Below, one piece after another: positions 53,141-61,655 of a DNA stretch of 64,000 nt; position 1 is the stretch's first letter; every line of letters begins with the position of its first letter. The DNA is taken from positions 620,001 through 684,000 of the forward strand of contig NZ_CP094534.1 of the NCBI RefSeq assembly GCF_022811645.1, given 5' to 3'. A model generated the notes under the pieces. The model did not search any database, was not told where the DNA came from, and was given only the letters and a program-made list of their open reading frames with translations. The DNA is from Hymenobacter monticola. Lineage in GTDB: Bacteria; Bacteroidota; Bacteroidia; Cytophagales; Hymenobacteraceae. The position numbers and the translations under genes are program-made.

Positions 53141-54547
53141 CTACTTCTTCAGCACCATGTATCCGTAGGCTGGCAGTGAAATGGTGCTGCCCACGGCGTA
53201 GGTCCCGCCCTGCAGGGCATTGGTCCAGCTTGTGTTGGCCAAGGCGGTGGGTACGGTGAAGGTTTGCACCGAATTGCGCACGTTGACGAGCACGAAGGCC
53301 TGCTCGGTGCCGGCGGTTTTGGTGAAGGCGCACACGTTGGTGGTGCTGTAGGCGGTGGGCGTGCCGGCGCGCAGGGCCGGGCTGGCGGCGCGGGCCGCCA
53401 TCAGCTGCTGGTAGGCGCGCTTCACATCGGAGTTCACGCCCCACTGCACCTTCACGGAGGTGAAAGGAAAGGGGATTTTTGCGGCCATGCCAGCTTCCTG
53501 GCCATTGTAAATCATGGGCACGCCCTTGTAGAGGGCCGCCACCACAAAGGCCGACATGGCGCCCGCTTTGCCGCCAAACTGCGCCACGGGTGTGCCGTCG
53601 GAGCTGTTCACGTCGTGGTTGGTGGTGAAGCGCACCACCTGCTGCGTGCCGGTAGCGCCCGTGTATTCGCTGGCATTGAGGGCATCAAACGTGGTGGCCG
53701 GGGCGTTGCTGGCGTACACGCTGCGGATGCCGCCGTAGAAATTGAAGCCGAAATTGTAGTCGAAGCCCGAAGCGAAATTGGCGCTGCGGGTGGCCTCGGC
53801 CAGCAGCAACAGCTTATGGGTTTTCACGTTGCGCAGCGTGTCGATGGCCTGCTTCCAGAAATCGTTGGGCTGAAAGTCGGCGTAATCGAAGCGGAAGCCG
53901 TCCACATTGGCCGTATACACCCACGACTTGATGGCCGAAATCATCTCGGCCCGCATGTAAGCGTTGCTGAAATCGAGCTGGGCCACATCGGGGAAGGTGG
54001 TGCCGTTGTTCGACACGGCCGCGATGCCGCCGGCTGGGCTGGCTTTGTACCAATCGGGGTGGGCGGTAATCCAGGCGTTGTCCCAGCTGGTGTGGTTGGC
54101 CACCCAGTCCAGCATCACGGCCATGCCGCGGGCATGGGCCGCGTCTACCAGGGTGCGCAGGTCGGCAAGGGTGCCAAATTCCGGGTTCACGGCGCGGTAG
54201 TCCTTCACCGCGTAGGGCGAATTTACCGATTTGCTGTCGGTGCCCACCGGGTAAATGGGCATCAGGTATAGCACGTTCGTGCCCACGGCCTTGATGGAAT
54301 CGAGGCGGGCCAGCACGCCGGCAAAGTTGCCGCTCTGGCTGAAAGCGCGCATGTTCACCTGGTAAATCACCGCGTCCTCGCGGTTGGGCACCCCATTGTA
54401 GGGCGTGCCGTACTGCGGCGGCGTGGGCGTAGAGGTGATGTTCGGCGTGTCAATGGTGGGGAATGCAGCATCCTTGTTGCAGGCGGCCAGCAGCCCCACA
54501 GCGGCCAGCACCAGCGCCTTGGCACGTAAAATTTGACGAATCGACAT
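53141..54547 (-). CDS. GH13 alpha-amylase, lipoprotein
   Basis: 468 aa from the ATG at 54547 (MSIRQILRAKALVLAAVGLL). The lipobox is LAAC with Cys23, so it is a lipoprotein, as SusG is. GH13 motifs are all present: DWVANH (147-152), DGFRFDYADF with nucleophile Asp221, LLLLAEATRS with acid/base Glu251, and TTNHDVNSSDG (Asp312). The C-terminal beta-domain (about 400-468) is short and ends GYMVLKK. It hydrolyses alpha-1,4-glucans, probably at the cell surface. The GH97 gene lies 45 bp upstream on the same strand, so both are likely one operon. No SusC/D genes occur in the window. Confidence 0.93.
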   Translation of the reverse strand: MSIRQILRAKALVLAAVGLLAACNKDAAFPTIDTPNITSTPTPPQYGTPYNGVPNREDAVIYQVNMRAFSQSGNFAGVLARLDSIKAVGTNVLYLMPIYPVGTDSKSVNSPYAVKDYRAVNPEFGTLADLRTLVDAAHARGMAVMLDWVANHTSWDNAWITAHPDWYKASPAGGIAAVSNNGTTFPDVAQLDFSNAYMRAEMISAIKSWVYTANVDGFRFDYADFQPNDFWKQAIDTLRNVKTHKLLLLAEATRSANFASGFDYNFGFNFYGGIRSVYASNAPATTFDALNASEYTGATGTQQVVRFTTNHDVNSSDGTPVAQFGGKAGAMSAFVVAALYKGVPMIYNGQEAGMAAKIPFPFTSVKVQWGVNSDVKRAYQQLMAARAASPALRAGTPTAYSTTNVCAFTKTAGTEQAFVLVNVRNSVQTFTVPTALANTSWTNALQGGTYAVGSTISLPAYGYMVLKK

Positions 54548-54592
54548 AAGAAACTGATTAAGAAAGCGAAAAGAAGGAACGGCTAACAACGA

Positions 54593-56710
54593 CTATTTCA
54601 GCGGCTTGAAGCTGACGGCCGCGCCGCCGCCCGGCGCCAGCTGCAGCTTCAGCGACGACTTGCTGGTTACTGTTTGCTTGGTGATGCGGTAGGCCATGGG
54701 GTTTTTCTGCCAGTCGGCCCCCTTGCCATCGGCATAAATAATGGCCTCGTAGCGCTGGCCGGGCGTCAGGAAATCCAGCTTCACGGGCTGCTGGCGGGCG
54801 TTTTCGTCGGTGATGCTGCCCAGGTACCATTCGTCTTTGCCTTTGGCCCGGCGCACGGTGGTGAGGTAGTCGCCGGGCTCGGCGGCTAGGATGCGGGTAT
54901 CGTCCCAGTCCACCGGCACGTCTTCAATGAACTGAAAGGCATCGAGATGCTTATTGTAAGCCTCGGGCAGGTCGGCGGCCATTTGCAGGGGCGAGTACAT
55001 GGTCACGTACAGGGCCAGCTGCTTGGCCAGGGTGGTGTGCACCTGCTTGCCCTGGTTGCGGGCAGGGTTCCAGTCGTCGAGCTTGATTTGGAAGATGCCG
55101 GGCGTGTAGTCCATCGGTCCGCCCATAAGGCGGGTGAAGGGCAGAATGGTTTCGTGCTCGGGCGGGTTGCCGCTGCTCCAGGCGTTGAACTCGTTGCCGC
55201 GGGCGGCCTCATTGGCCAGCCAGTTGGGGTAGGTGCGGTGCAGGCCGGTGGGGTGCACGCTCTCGTGCATATCCACCATAATGCGGCTATCGGCCGTGCG
55301 CTGGGCCGTGTGCACGTAGTGGTTCACCATCCACTGCCCGTCGTGGTGCTCGCCGCGCGGGATGATGCGGCCCACGTAGCCGGTTTTCACGGCGTCGTAG
55401 CCGTGCTGCTGCATGAAGCGGTAGGCGGCATCCTGCCGGCGCTCGTAGTTGGTGACGGAGCTGCTGGTTTCGTGGTGCATGATGAGCTTCACGCCCTTGC
55501 CGGCGGCGTAGCGCTGCAGCTCGTCCACGTCGAAATCGGGGTAGGGCGTCACGAAGTCGAACACCTCCTCCTTCCAGTTATTTGCCCAGTCTTCCCAGCC
55601 CACGTTCCAGCCCTCCACCAGCACGCCGGGGATGTGGTGCGCAGCGGCAAAGTCGATGTATCGCTTCACGTTAGCGGTGTTGGCGCCGTGGTGGCCGTTG
55701 TTTTTCAAAGCGCTCCAGTTAGTGCCGGCAAGCTTGATGTTGCTGGTATCGGCGTAGTTCCAGCTGGCGCGGTTCACGTGCATCTCCCACCACACGCCCA
55801 CAAACTTCTGGGGTTGAATCCAGCTCGTTTCGGGCAGCTTGCTGGGCTCGTTCAGGTTCAGGATGAGCTTGCTGGCCAGCACAGCCGGGGCATTATCGGC
55901 CACCACAATAGTGCGCCAGGGCGTGTGCTCCGGCGCCTGCAGGTAGGCTTTGGCGCCGGTGCCGGTGGCGTCGGGCACCAGTTGGCTGCTCAGGCTGAAG
56001 GTCTGCGTGTTCACATTCAGGAACAGGGCCGGGTAGTTCACCAGCGCCGCCTCGTGGATGTTCACGTACAGCCCGTCGTCCGATTTCAGCATCAGCGGCG
56101 TTTGCACCCGCTTGGGGTCGGCCTTCTGCTGAATGGCCTCGATGGGCGTGGTGTTCACCTCGCTCAGGCGGCTGGTGGTGTAGGCATACTCGTTCGAATC
56201 GTAGTCGCCCGGAATCCAGAACGCCTTGTGGTTGGCCGGCAGGTTGAACTCGGTGTGCTCGTCCTGCACCTTGAAGTACTGCAGCCTGGGCTGCTTAGGA
56301 AATTCGTAGCGAAAGCCCACGCCATCGGCAAAAACGCGGAATACCACGTCCAGCTTGCGCCCGTCGGCCGCTGGCTGGCGCAGGTGCACCGTGAGCTGCT
56401 GGTAGTGGTTGCGAATGGTTTTTACCTCGCCCCACACCGGCGTCCAGGTTTCGTCCACGTCCTTGGTTTCGCTACCCGCCAGCACCAGCGGGCCGTCAAA
56501 GCCCTTGCCGTCGGCAAAGCTCAACCCCAGCCGGGAGGGCTTGACCACGGTTTTGGCCCCATAAGCCACGGCATAGGTGGGGCGGCCGTCGGCCCCCAGC
56601 GCCACGGTCAGGCTCACGTTATCGAGGCGGGCTTTCAGGGGCGTGGCAGGCTGGGCCTGGGCTCGGTAAGCGGCCGGGAGCAGGCAAATTGCCAGCAGAA
56701 ATTTTCTCAT
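54593..56710 (-). CDS. GH97 alpha-glucosidase (SusB-like)
   Basis: 705 aa from the ATG at 56710 (MRKFLLAICLLPAAYRAQAQ), a signal peptide; an in-frame ATG 6 codons upstream is possible. The N-terminal beta-supersandwich domain (about 25-290), central barrel (about 290-590) and C-terminal domain are at the lengths normal for GH97. Motifs include GDYDSNEYAYTTSRLSE, GVLVEGWNVGWEDW, IMVDMHESVHPTGLHRTYPN and EAARGNEFNAWSSGNP. The Glu residues in the last two fit the inverting SusB-type subgroup; not proven here. It should act in the periplasm on malto-oligosaccharides released by the amylase, with which it shares the operon. Confidence 0.93.
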   Translation of the reverse strand: MRKFLLAICLLPAAYRAQAQPATPLKARLDNVSLTVALGADGRPTYAVAYGAKTVVKPSRLGLSFADGKGFDGPLVLAGSETKDVDETWTPVWGEVKTIRNHYQQLTVHLRQPAADGRKLDVVFRVFADGVGFRYEFPKQPRLQYFKVQDEHTEFNLPANHKAFWIPGDYDSNEYAYTTSRLSEVNTTPIEAIQQKADPKRVQTPLMLKSDDGLYVNIHEAALVNYPALFLNVNTQTFSLSSQLVPDATGTGAKAYLQAPEHTPWRTIVVADNAPAVLASKLILNLNEPSKLPETSWIQPQKFVGVWWEMHVNRASWNYADTSNIKLAGTNWSALKNNGHHGANTANVKRYIDFAAAHHIPGVLVEGWNVGWEDWANNWKEEVFDFVTPYPDFDVDELQRYAAGKGVKLIMHHETSSSVTNYERRQDAAYRFMQQHGYDAVKTGYVGRIIPRGEHHDGQWMVNHYVHTAQRTADSRIMVDMHESVHPTGLHRTYPNWLANEAARGNEFNAWSSGNPPEHETILPFTRLMGGPMDYTPGIFQIKLDDWNPARNQGKQVHTTLAKQLALYVTMYSPLQMAADLPEAYNKHLDAFQFIEDVPVDWDDTRILAAEPGDYLTTVRRAKGKDEWYLGSITDENARQQPVKLDFLTPGQRYEAIIYADGKGADWQKNPMAYRITKQTVTSKSSLKLQLAPGGGAAVSFKPLK

Positions 56711-56799
56711 AAGATAGATAACGGACAACGCTCAAGCCCACACTGGCCGCAGCGGTGCCCAAGGGTCAATCCTCTAAAATAAGTGGTTTAATTTGATGG

Positions 56800-56834
56800 A
56801 ACGACGGCGCGGAGCCCGGCCCCGCGCCGTCGTT
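56800..56834. terminator. GC-rich hairpin after the SGNH exoprotein gene
   Basis: AACGACGGCGCGG (56800-56812) pairs perfectly over 13 bp with CCGCGCCGTCGTT (56822-56834), 23 bp after the stop at 56858. No T-run follows directly. Confidence 0.65.
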
Positions 56835-56857
56835 TGGCATTCAGGAAAGCAGCGCCG

Positions 56858-59080
56858 CTACCGCCGCACCTCTACCCAGCGGCTGCTCACGCCGGCCGCC
56901 GTTTGCAGGCGCAGCACATACACGCCATCGGCCACGCCGGCCAGCCCAAACGTGAAGGCGCTGCCCGTGCCTTTTTGCTCAGCCACTACCTGCCCCAGCG
57001 GATTCAGCAGCGTGGCGCGCACAGCCCCAACCGGGCCGGCCAGCCCACCCAGCTGCACCGTCAGCTGGTCAGTGGCGGGGTTAGGATACACGGCTACGTC
57101 AGGTGCAGCGACCGACTTGCTCGTGGCCAGCGCGGTAGCTACCGGCGCGAACGCCACGCCCCGGAACGAGGTATTGGCCGCCAGCGGCACAAAGGGCGCG
57201 GGTAGGGCGGTGGTGCTGGGCGCGGCATTGTAGCCCGCCTGGTCGGTCACGGTGTAGAGCCCTCCCCCACCGCTGGCAATCAGCTGCACGGCCGCGCCCA
57301 CACGCTGGCCCGTGAGGCCGCGCAGCAGCGCCGTCGTCGAGCCGCCGATGGTGCCGTTCAGCGTCCAGGTGCTGCCCACCAGGCTCCATTTCTGGATGCC
57401 GCCGGTGGCAGCGTCGTCGGTCACGTACACCACGTCGAGGCCCGGCACGGTGCTGCTCAAATCAGCAAAGTAAAAGCCGTAGGGGCTGGGGCCCGTGGCC
57501 GTGGGGAAGCCCGGCAGCAGCGTCACGGCGGCGCCGGCGGCCGTGGGCAGGCCGGTACCAATCTGGTTCAGGCCGTAGTTGGAATTGGCGGCCGAGGTGG
57601 CATACAGGTGGCCGCCGGCAATACCCAGAATGCGAAAATTCACCACCGAGCCGGTGTTCAGCGCCGTAGTCGCCCCCGTGTTGCCGAAAGGCACGTAGCG
57701 GATGCCGCTGTTGCCGCCCGACACGTAAAACGCACTGCCATCGGTGCTCACCGCCGTGCGGATGTTGGAGCCCGAAAAAGCGTCGTTGATGCGGGTGTTG
57801 GTGTCCACGCTGCCGTCGGCGCCGATGCGGGCCACGAGGCGGTTGTTGGTGGTGCCGCTGTTGGTGCTCGTCACGATGCCGGCCGTGCCGGGCACGGCGT
57901 TGTAGCCGGTGAGCAGCAGGTAGCGGCCGTCCACGGTGCGGGTGATGTTATCGGAAGTAGCGGTGCCGCTGTTGGTAAAGGCCCGCACGGTGCCGTTGTC
58001 GGCCGTGGGCAGGGCAATGCTGCGCACCAGCGTGCCGCTCAGCGTGTATTCGTCCACAAATTCGGGTGTGGCGGCCGTGGTCAGCGTGGCCGAGCCGTCG
58101 CCCACGCGCACCGTGGCGATGTTGCCGGGCGTGAAGGCCGTGGCGTTGGCTGGCGACGCAACCTGTTGGTAGGCAACTTGCTGCAAAGCGACGGCTTGGG
58201 TGGGCGTAATGCCTAGGTCGGCCGCGGCCTGCTCGGTGGCGCCCAGGGTGCGCGGGTCCACATTCGTGAGCTGGTAAAACAGCACCAGCGCGCTCAAATA
58301 GCTGCCCGTGCTGCTGGGGTGCACGTAGTCCACGTTCCAGAGGTTGACCTTAGTGGGGTCGGGCGTGTAGGGGTTGCGGGTGGCCACGCCGTTTGTGATG
58401 GCGCGCAGCCAGGCATCGCCCACCGAGGCCACGGCGGCGTAGCGGCCATTGGCCGCAAACTGCCGGTAGTAGCCGTTGTGCAGGTCGGCCGTCATCGTGT
58501 CGATGGGAAAGCCCGTGTAGGCCTGGCCGGCGGGGTAGGTGAAATCGGGGCGGCCCCAGGTTTGGTAGAGGTAGACCTGCGCGGCCGGGTTGGCGGCGTG
58601 AATGGCCTGCTCCAGTTGCGTCGCGGCGGTGTAAAAGGCGGCGCGGTTGCCCCCGCGGGCCGTGGGCACCGGCCTCACGCTCTGCTCCTGCAACACCACC
58701 TTGTCCCAGTTTGGCTGCGCGATGACCGACAGCGCATTGGTGTTATGAAATTGCAGCGACGTGCCACTGACGGCTTCAATCTGCACGTTGTAGTTCAGGC
58801 CAGCCTGCACCGTGAACTTCTTGAAAATGCCGGGCACGCCGCCAAACGCGTTGGGCATGCCCGCGTCGTGGGCGCGCGGGTTGCCGGCGGGCAGGCCGAA
58901 GTTCAGGTCCGTGACGGCGGCGGAGTTGTAATACAGCACCGGCGTGTATTGGCCGTGCGTGAAGCTGTTGCCCACGAACAGTACGCGGGTCTGGGCCTGG
59001 GCCGCAGTGCTCAAGCCAAGCGCCGCAACGGCCAGCCCAAGCAGGCGCCGGGCGCCCCGAGGGGTAAACGATGTCAGCAT
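56858..59080 (-). CDS. SGNH-hydrolase-like exoprotein with T9SS sorting domain
   Basis: 740 aa from the ATG at 59080 (MLTSFTPRGARRLLGLAVAA), a signal peptide ending AAQAQ; the upstream extension is judged non-coding. Residues about 31-270 look like an SGNH/GDSL-type esterase: RVLFVGNSFTHGQY carries the block I Ser/Asn, and VDYVHPSSTGSYLSALVLFY fits the Asp-x-x-His dyad. About 330-640 forms a beta-propeller-like region (FVDEYTLSGTLVRSIAL; DVVYVTDDAATGGIQKWSLV). The C-terminus (VAVYPNPATDQLTVQLGGLA, ending SSRWVEVRR) is a T9SS type-A sorting domain. It should be secreted; substrate unknown. It lies upstream of GH97 with a strong hairpin between, so probably separately transcribed. Confidence 0.88.
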   Translation of the reverse strand: MLTSFTPRGARRLLGLAVAALGLSTAAQAQTRVLFVGNSFTHGQYTPVLYYNSAAVTDLNFGLPAGNPRAHDAGMPNAFGGVPGIFKKFTVQAGLNYNVQIEAVSGTSLQFHNTNALSVIAQPNWDKVVLQEQSVRPVPTARGGNRAAFYTAATQLEQAIHAANPAAQVYLYQTWGRPDFTYPAGQAYTGFPIDTMTADLHNGYYRQFAANGRYAAVASVGDAWLRAITNGVATRNPYTPDPTKVNLWNVDYVHPSSTGSYLSALVLFYQLTNVDPRTLGATEQAAADLGITPTQAVALQQVAYQQVASPANATAFTPGNIATVRVGDGSATLTTAATPEFVDEYTLSGTLVRSIALPTADNGTVRAFTNSGTATSDNITRTVDGRYLLLTGYNAVPGTAGIVTSTNSGTTNNRLVARIGADGSVDTNTRINDAFSGSNIRTAVSTDGSAFYVSGGNSGIRYVPFGNTGATTALNTGSVVNFRILGIAGGHLYATSAANSNYGLNQIGTGLPTAAGAAVTLLPGFPTATGPSPYGFYFADLSSTVPGLDVVYVTDDAATGGIQKWSLVGSTWTLNGTIGGSTTALLRGLTGQRVGAAVQLIASGGGGLYTVTDQAGYNAAPSTTALPAPFVPLAANTSFRGVAFAPVATALATSKSVAAPDVAVYPNPATDQLTVQLGGLAGPVGAVRATLLNPLGQVVAEQKGTGSAFTFGLAGVADGVYVLRLQTAAGVSSRWVEVRR

Positions 59081-59411
59081 AGTAAGAAGGGAAAAGTGGG
59101 AATTGAACAGGCCCTTGCATCCGCCACGCCGCGCCAACCGGGCCGTGCCCAGCGTCGCGTTGCCGCAGTCGTTTTGGAGGAGAAAGTGCTCAAAACTACC
59201 CCGCGCGCCAACCGGCCGGAATTTGTCAAACCCCAGTATGAAAAATATCAACCCGTATTCATAACAAATATTTCATTATCAATTAATTAATTCAATAATT
59301 TCACCCCGAAGTATAGAAGATATATCACCAGAATTGCCGCCAATATGCCATAAAAAAAGGGGCAAAGTCCCTTCCAAATCACCCAATTCTCACTTGTTCC
59401 CTCCCGTTTCA
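59081..59411. other. Intergenic region, AT-rich middle
   Basis: 331 bp. 59235-59340 is AT-rich and probably holds the promoter of the SGNH gene. The terminator of the DUF6377 gene (59352-59373) is at the right end. No gene seen. Confidence 0.6.
59352..59373 (-). terminator. Terminator of the DUF6377 regulator gene
   Basis: AAGGG (59357-59361) pairs with CCCTT (59369-59373) across a 7-nt loop, followed on the minus strand by seven T; 38 bp after the stop. Confidence 0.55.
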
Positions 59412-61043
59412 CTACACCGCCTCGATGGCCTGAATGCGCGCCTCGAACTCCTCGTTCGGCACCACCGACCGGTTTTTCACCCGCGTTTTGTAAGTGTAAA
59501 TCGTGTTGATGGAATAACCCAGCATGCGGCTGATTTGCTCGCTGTCGGCGATGCCCAGCCGGATGAGGGCAAAGATGCGTAGCTCAGCCGTGAGCAGCTG
59601 GTCGTCGGCCAGCACCACCCGGTCTTCCTCCCGAAACAAGGCGTTGAACTGCGCAATGAAGTTGGGGAAAAGTCGCAGGAAAACTGTATCGAAGCCGCGC
59701 AACAGTTCATTGCGCTCAGTCTTGATGTTGACGCCATCGACCAGCTTTTGCAGGCCAACGTACTGCTTGCTACTGAGCAAAGCTTCCACCCGTTTCTTCA
59801 GGTTTTCGAGCTTGTCGATGTACTGCGAGTTGTTGTGGAAGTAGTAGCCGATGTACTCTTCCTTAATCTTATTGGCTTCGTTGAGGCCGTGGTTGAGCTG
59901 GTGCAGCTCGTCGTTGCGCGCCTGCAGCGCGCCGTTGGCGGCGGAAAGAAGCTGGTCGGCCCGGCGCAGCTTGCGCAAGGCTAGTCCACTCACCACCGCA
60001 AAGGCAATGACCACCCCGGCCAGCGCCGTCATGATGATGGCGTAGGTTTTCAGCGACTTGCGCTGGCTTTCGATGATGTTAATTTTCTGCCCCTCAATGA
60101 TGGACGATACGTGGCTGATTTCAATTTGCCGCTGCCGTGCTTTGTAGAAAGCGGCATTTTCGCGCGCTTCGCGGATGAACGTGTAGGCGTTTTGGAGGTC
60201 GCCCTGCCGGTAGCAATAGTCGGAGAGCTTGAAAATGGCCGTGGTTTCCTTGGTGGCCGTTTTCACGTCGGCAATGGCCGCCCGTAGCAGCAGCTCAAAC
60301 GCCTTGCCGGGCTGGCCAGCCAGTTCGTAGAGGTAAGCGGTGGTGCTGGCGCTCACAGCTAACTGGTGCAGCGTGAGGTGCGGCAGCCGCAGAATTTGCG
60401 CATAAATCATTTCTCCGGCCCGCAAATTGTTCATTTTCTGGGCCCGGAACTCCTGTACCGACAGGTAATCGTAGGAGCCGGGCCGGCTGAACTGCAGGGC
60501 CGTGTCGGCATACGCTAGGGCCCTGGCATAGTAGCCCGGGCGGTACACCTGGTCCTGGTTGAAATTGCCCAGGTCGCTGTAGGCTCTGGCTTTCAGGAAG
60601 TAGAAGCTTTGTTTGTCGGACCCACTCAGCAGCGTCGGATTGATGCGGTCCAGGGTGTCGAAGGTTTCCTTGAATAAGCCCGACGACAGCAGCACAAACG
60701 CCAGCTTTAGCTTGGCCAGTTCTATTTTCTCCGGGTTGCGCAGTTGGGCCGCCAGCTGTGTAATCCGCTGGCAGTAAGCAAACGCCGAGTCGTACTTAAA
60801 CGCCTTGTACTCCTCGTAAATGCGCACTCCCAGGTCGAATCTGGCATTGTCGCTGGCTTCGCTGGAGGCGAAGTCGGCCGTCAGGGCCGCAATGCGGTTC
60901 AGGCGCTGCCCATCGTATTCCTTCTTGTGAGCCAGCACTTGGTTCAGCTCCGTGAGCAGGCTGTCGGTGGTGCCCGCTCGGTCGTTTGCACCAGCCAGCA
61001 AACCGTTGAGCAGCAAGCCACAAAAAAGAAGGAAGCGCTTCAC
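59412..61043 (-). CDS. DUF6377 membrane regulator, SusR-like
   Basis: 543 aa if the GTG at 61043 is used ([18 protein letters not shown]), which gives a signal peptide; the frame is open further upstream but enters the tRNA terminator. A periplasmic helical TPR-like region (about 30-330) is followed by one membrane helix ([20 protein letters not shown]). Then comes a coiled coil ([20 protein letters not shown]) and a cytoplasmic DUF6377-type domain. It ends in a DNA-binding helix-turn-helix-like segment ([20 protein letters not shown], then [13 protein letters not shown]). This layout and length resemble SusR, the maltose-responsive membrane activator of starch genes in Bacteroides. It sits upstream on the same strand of the GH97 and amylase genes, which fits a regulatory role. 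Ligand inferred only. Confidence 0.85.
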   Translation of the reverse strand: MKRFLLFCGLLLNGLLAGANDRAGTTDSLLTELNQVLAHKKEYDGQRLNRIAALTADFASSEASDNARFDLGVRIYEEYKAFKYDSAFAYCQRITQLAAQLRNPEKIELAKLKLAFVLLSSGLFKETFDTLDRINPTLLSGSDKQSFYFLKARAYSDLGNFNQDQVYRPGYYARALAYADTALQFSRPGSYDYLSVQEFRAQKMNNLRAGEMIYAQILRLPHLTLHQLAVSASTTAYLYELAGQPGKAFELLLRAAIADVKTATKETTAIFKLSDYCYRQGDLQNAYTFIREARENAAFYKARQRQIEISHVSSIIEGQKINIIESQRKSLKTYAIIMTALAGVVIAFAVVSGLALRKLRRADQLLSAANGALQARNDELHQLNHGLNEANKIKEEYIGYYFHNNSQYIDKLENLKKRVEALLSSKQYVGLQKLVDGVNIKTERNELLRGFDTVFLRLFPNFIAQFNALFREEDRVVLADDQLLTAELRIFALIRLGIADSEQISRMLGYSINTIYTYKTRVKNRSVVPNEEFEARIQAIEAV

Positions 61044-61126
61044 GAAATAGCTCAGGTTGCTAAAAGGGAGTGATAACGGGCGGACTGGCCGGCCTGTCAG
61101 CTTTAAAGCAAGCCGCGCCAAAAGCA

Positions 61127-61162
61127 AAACCGCCACTCAATCTTACAACTGAGTGGCGGTTT
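61127..61162 (-). terminator. Terminator after tRNA-Val(CAC)
   Basis: AAACCGCCACTCA (61127-61139) pairs with TGAGTGGCGGTTT (61150-61162), perfect 13-bp stem with T-run on the minus strand. Confidence 0.85.
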
Positions 61163-61167
61163 CTGTG

Positions 61168-61242
61168 TGGGAAGTAAAGGATTCGAACCTTCGACCTCTT
61201 CGGTGTGAACGAAGCGCTCTAAACCAACTGAGCTAACCTCCC
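61168..61242 (-). tRNA. tRNA-Val (anticodon CAC)
   Basis: 75 nt on the minus strand. Acceptor GGGAGGT pairs with ACTTCCC (one G-U), D arm GCTC-AGTTGGTTTA-GAGC, anticodon stem CTTCG/CGAAG with loop TTCACAC giving CAC, and T arm with GTTCGAATC. CCA is not encoded. It reads GUG (Val). Confidence 0.93.
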
Positions 61243-61280
61243 AAATGCATCAACACAAGCGTTGGCTACACTTGCGGTAA

Positions 61281-61322
61281 AAAAATCAGCCACTCAGCTT
61301 GACGCCTAAGTGGCTGATTTTT
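61281..61322 (-). terminator. Terminator after tRNA-Val(TAC)
   Basis: AAAAATCAGCCACT (61281-61294) pairs with AGTGGCTGATTTTT (61309-61322), 14 bp, 14-nt loop. Each of the two tRNA genes thus has its own hairpin. Confidence 0.8.
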
Positions 61323-61326
61323 ACTG

Positions 61327-61401
61327 TGGGAGATGTAGGGTTCGAACCTACGACCCTCTGCTTGTAAGGCAGATGCTCTGAACCAGCTGAGCTAATCTCC
61401 C
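61327..61401 (-). tRNA. tRNA-Val (anticodon TAC)
   Basis: 75 nt on the minus strand. Acceptor GGGAGAT with ATCTCCC, D arm GCTC-AGCTGGTTCA-GAGC, anticodon stem TCTGC/GCAGA with loop CTTACAA giving TAC, and T arm with GTTCGAACC. CCA not encoded. Reads GUA and other Val codons by wobble. Confidence 0.94.
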
Positions 61402-61426
61402 GTGGGGTTGTTCCCGTTTGGGATTG

Positions 61427-61458
61427 CAAAGATGGGAGGTGATTTTGAAAATGCCAAA
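61427..61458 (-). promoter_or_regulatory. tRNA-Val promoter
   Basis: On the minus strand TTTG (61458-61455), exactly 20 bp, then CATCTTTG (61434-61427), one base off TAnnTTTG. It lies 26 bp before the first tRNA and has the same spacing as the promoter at 14525-14556. Confidence 0.7.
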
Positions 61459-61655
61459 CGCAACACGGATTTAGCACCCTGATTTTTTCGCGCCAAGGGC
61501 TGTTTCAGCAGCAATTCGCTCATTTTCAGGCCAAGAATTTTTACTGAAAAATGTCGCTTGGCAACGTCATTGGGCAGGCGCCTGGGCTGGCAACGTATTC
61601 AGGCCGCTCCCGTTAAGCTTCCAAATCTCACTTTCCAACCAAACTTTCTTTCCCG

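Noticed and set aside
54947..56782. 611-codon plus-strand frame opposite GH97
   Set aside because: Shadow of a gene with clear GH97 motifs; no signal or domain in the translated product.
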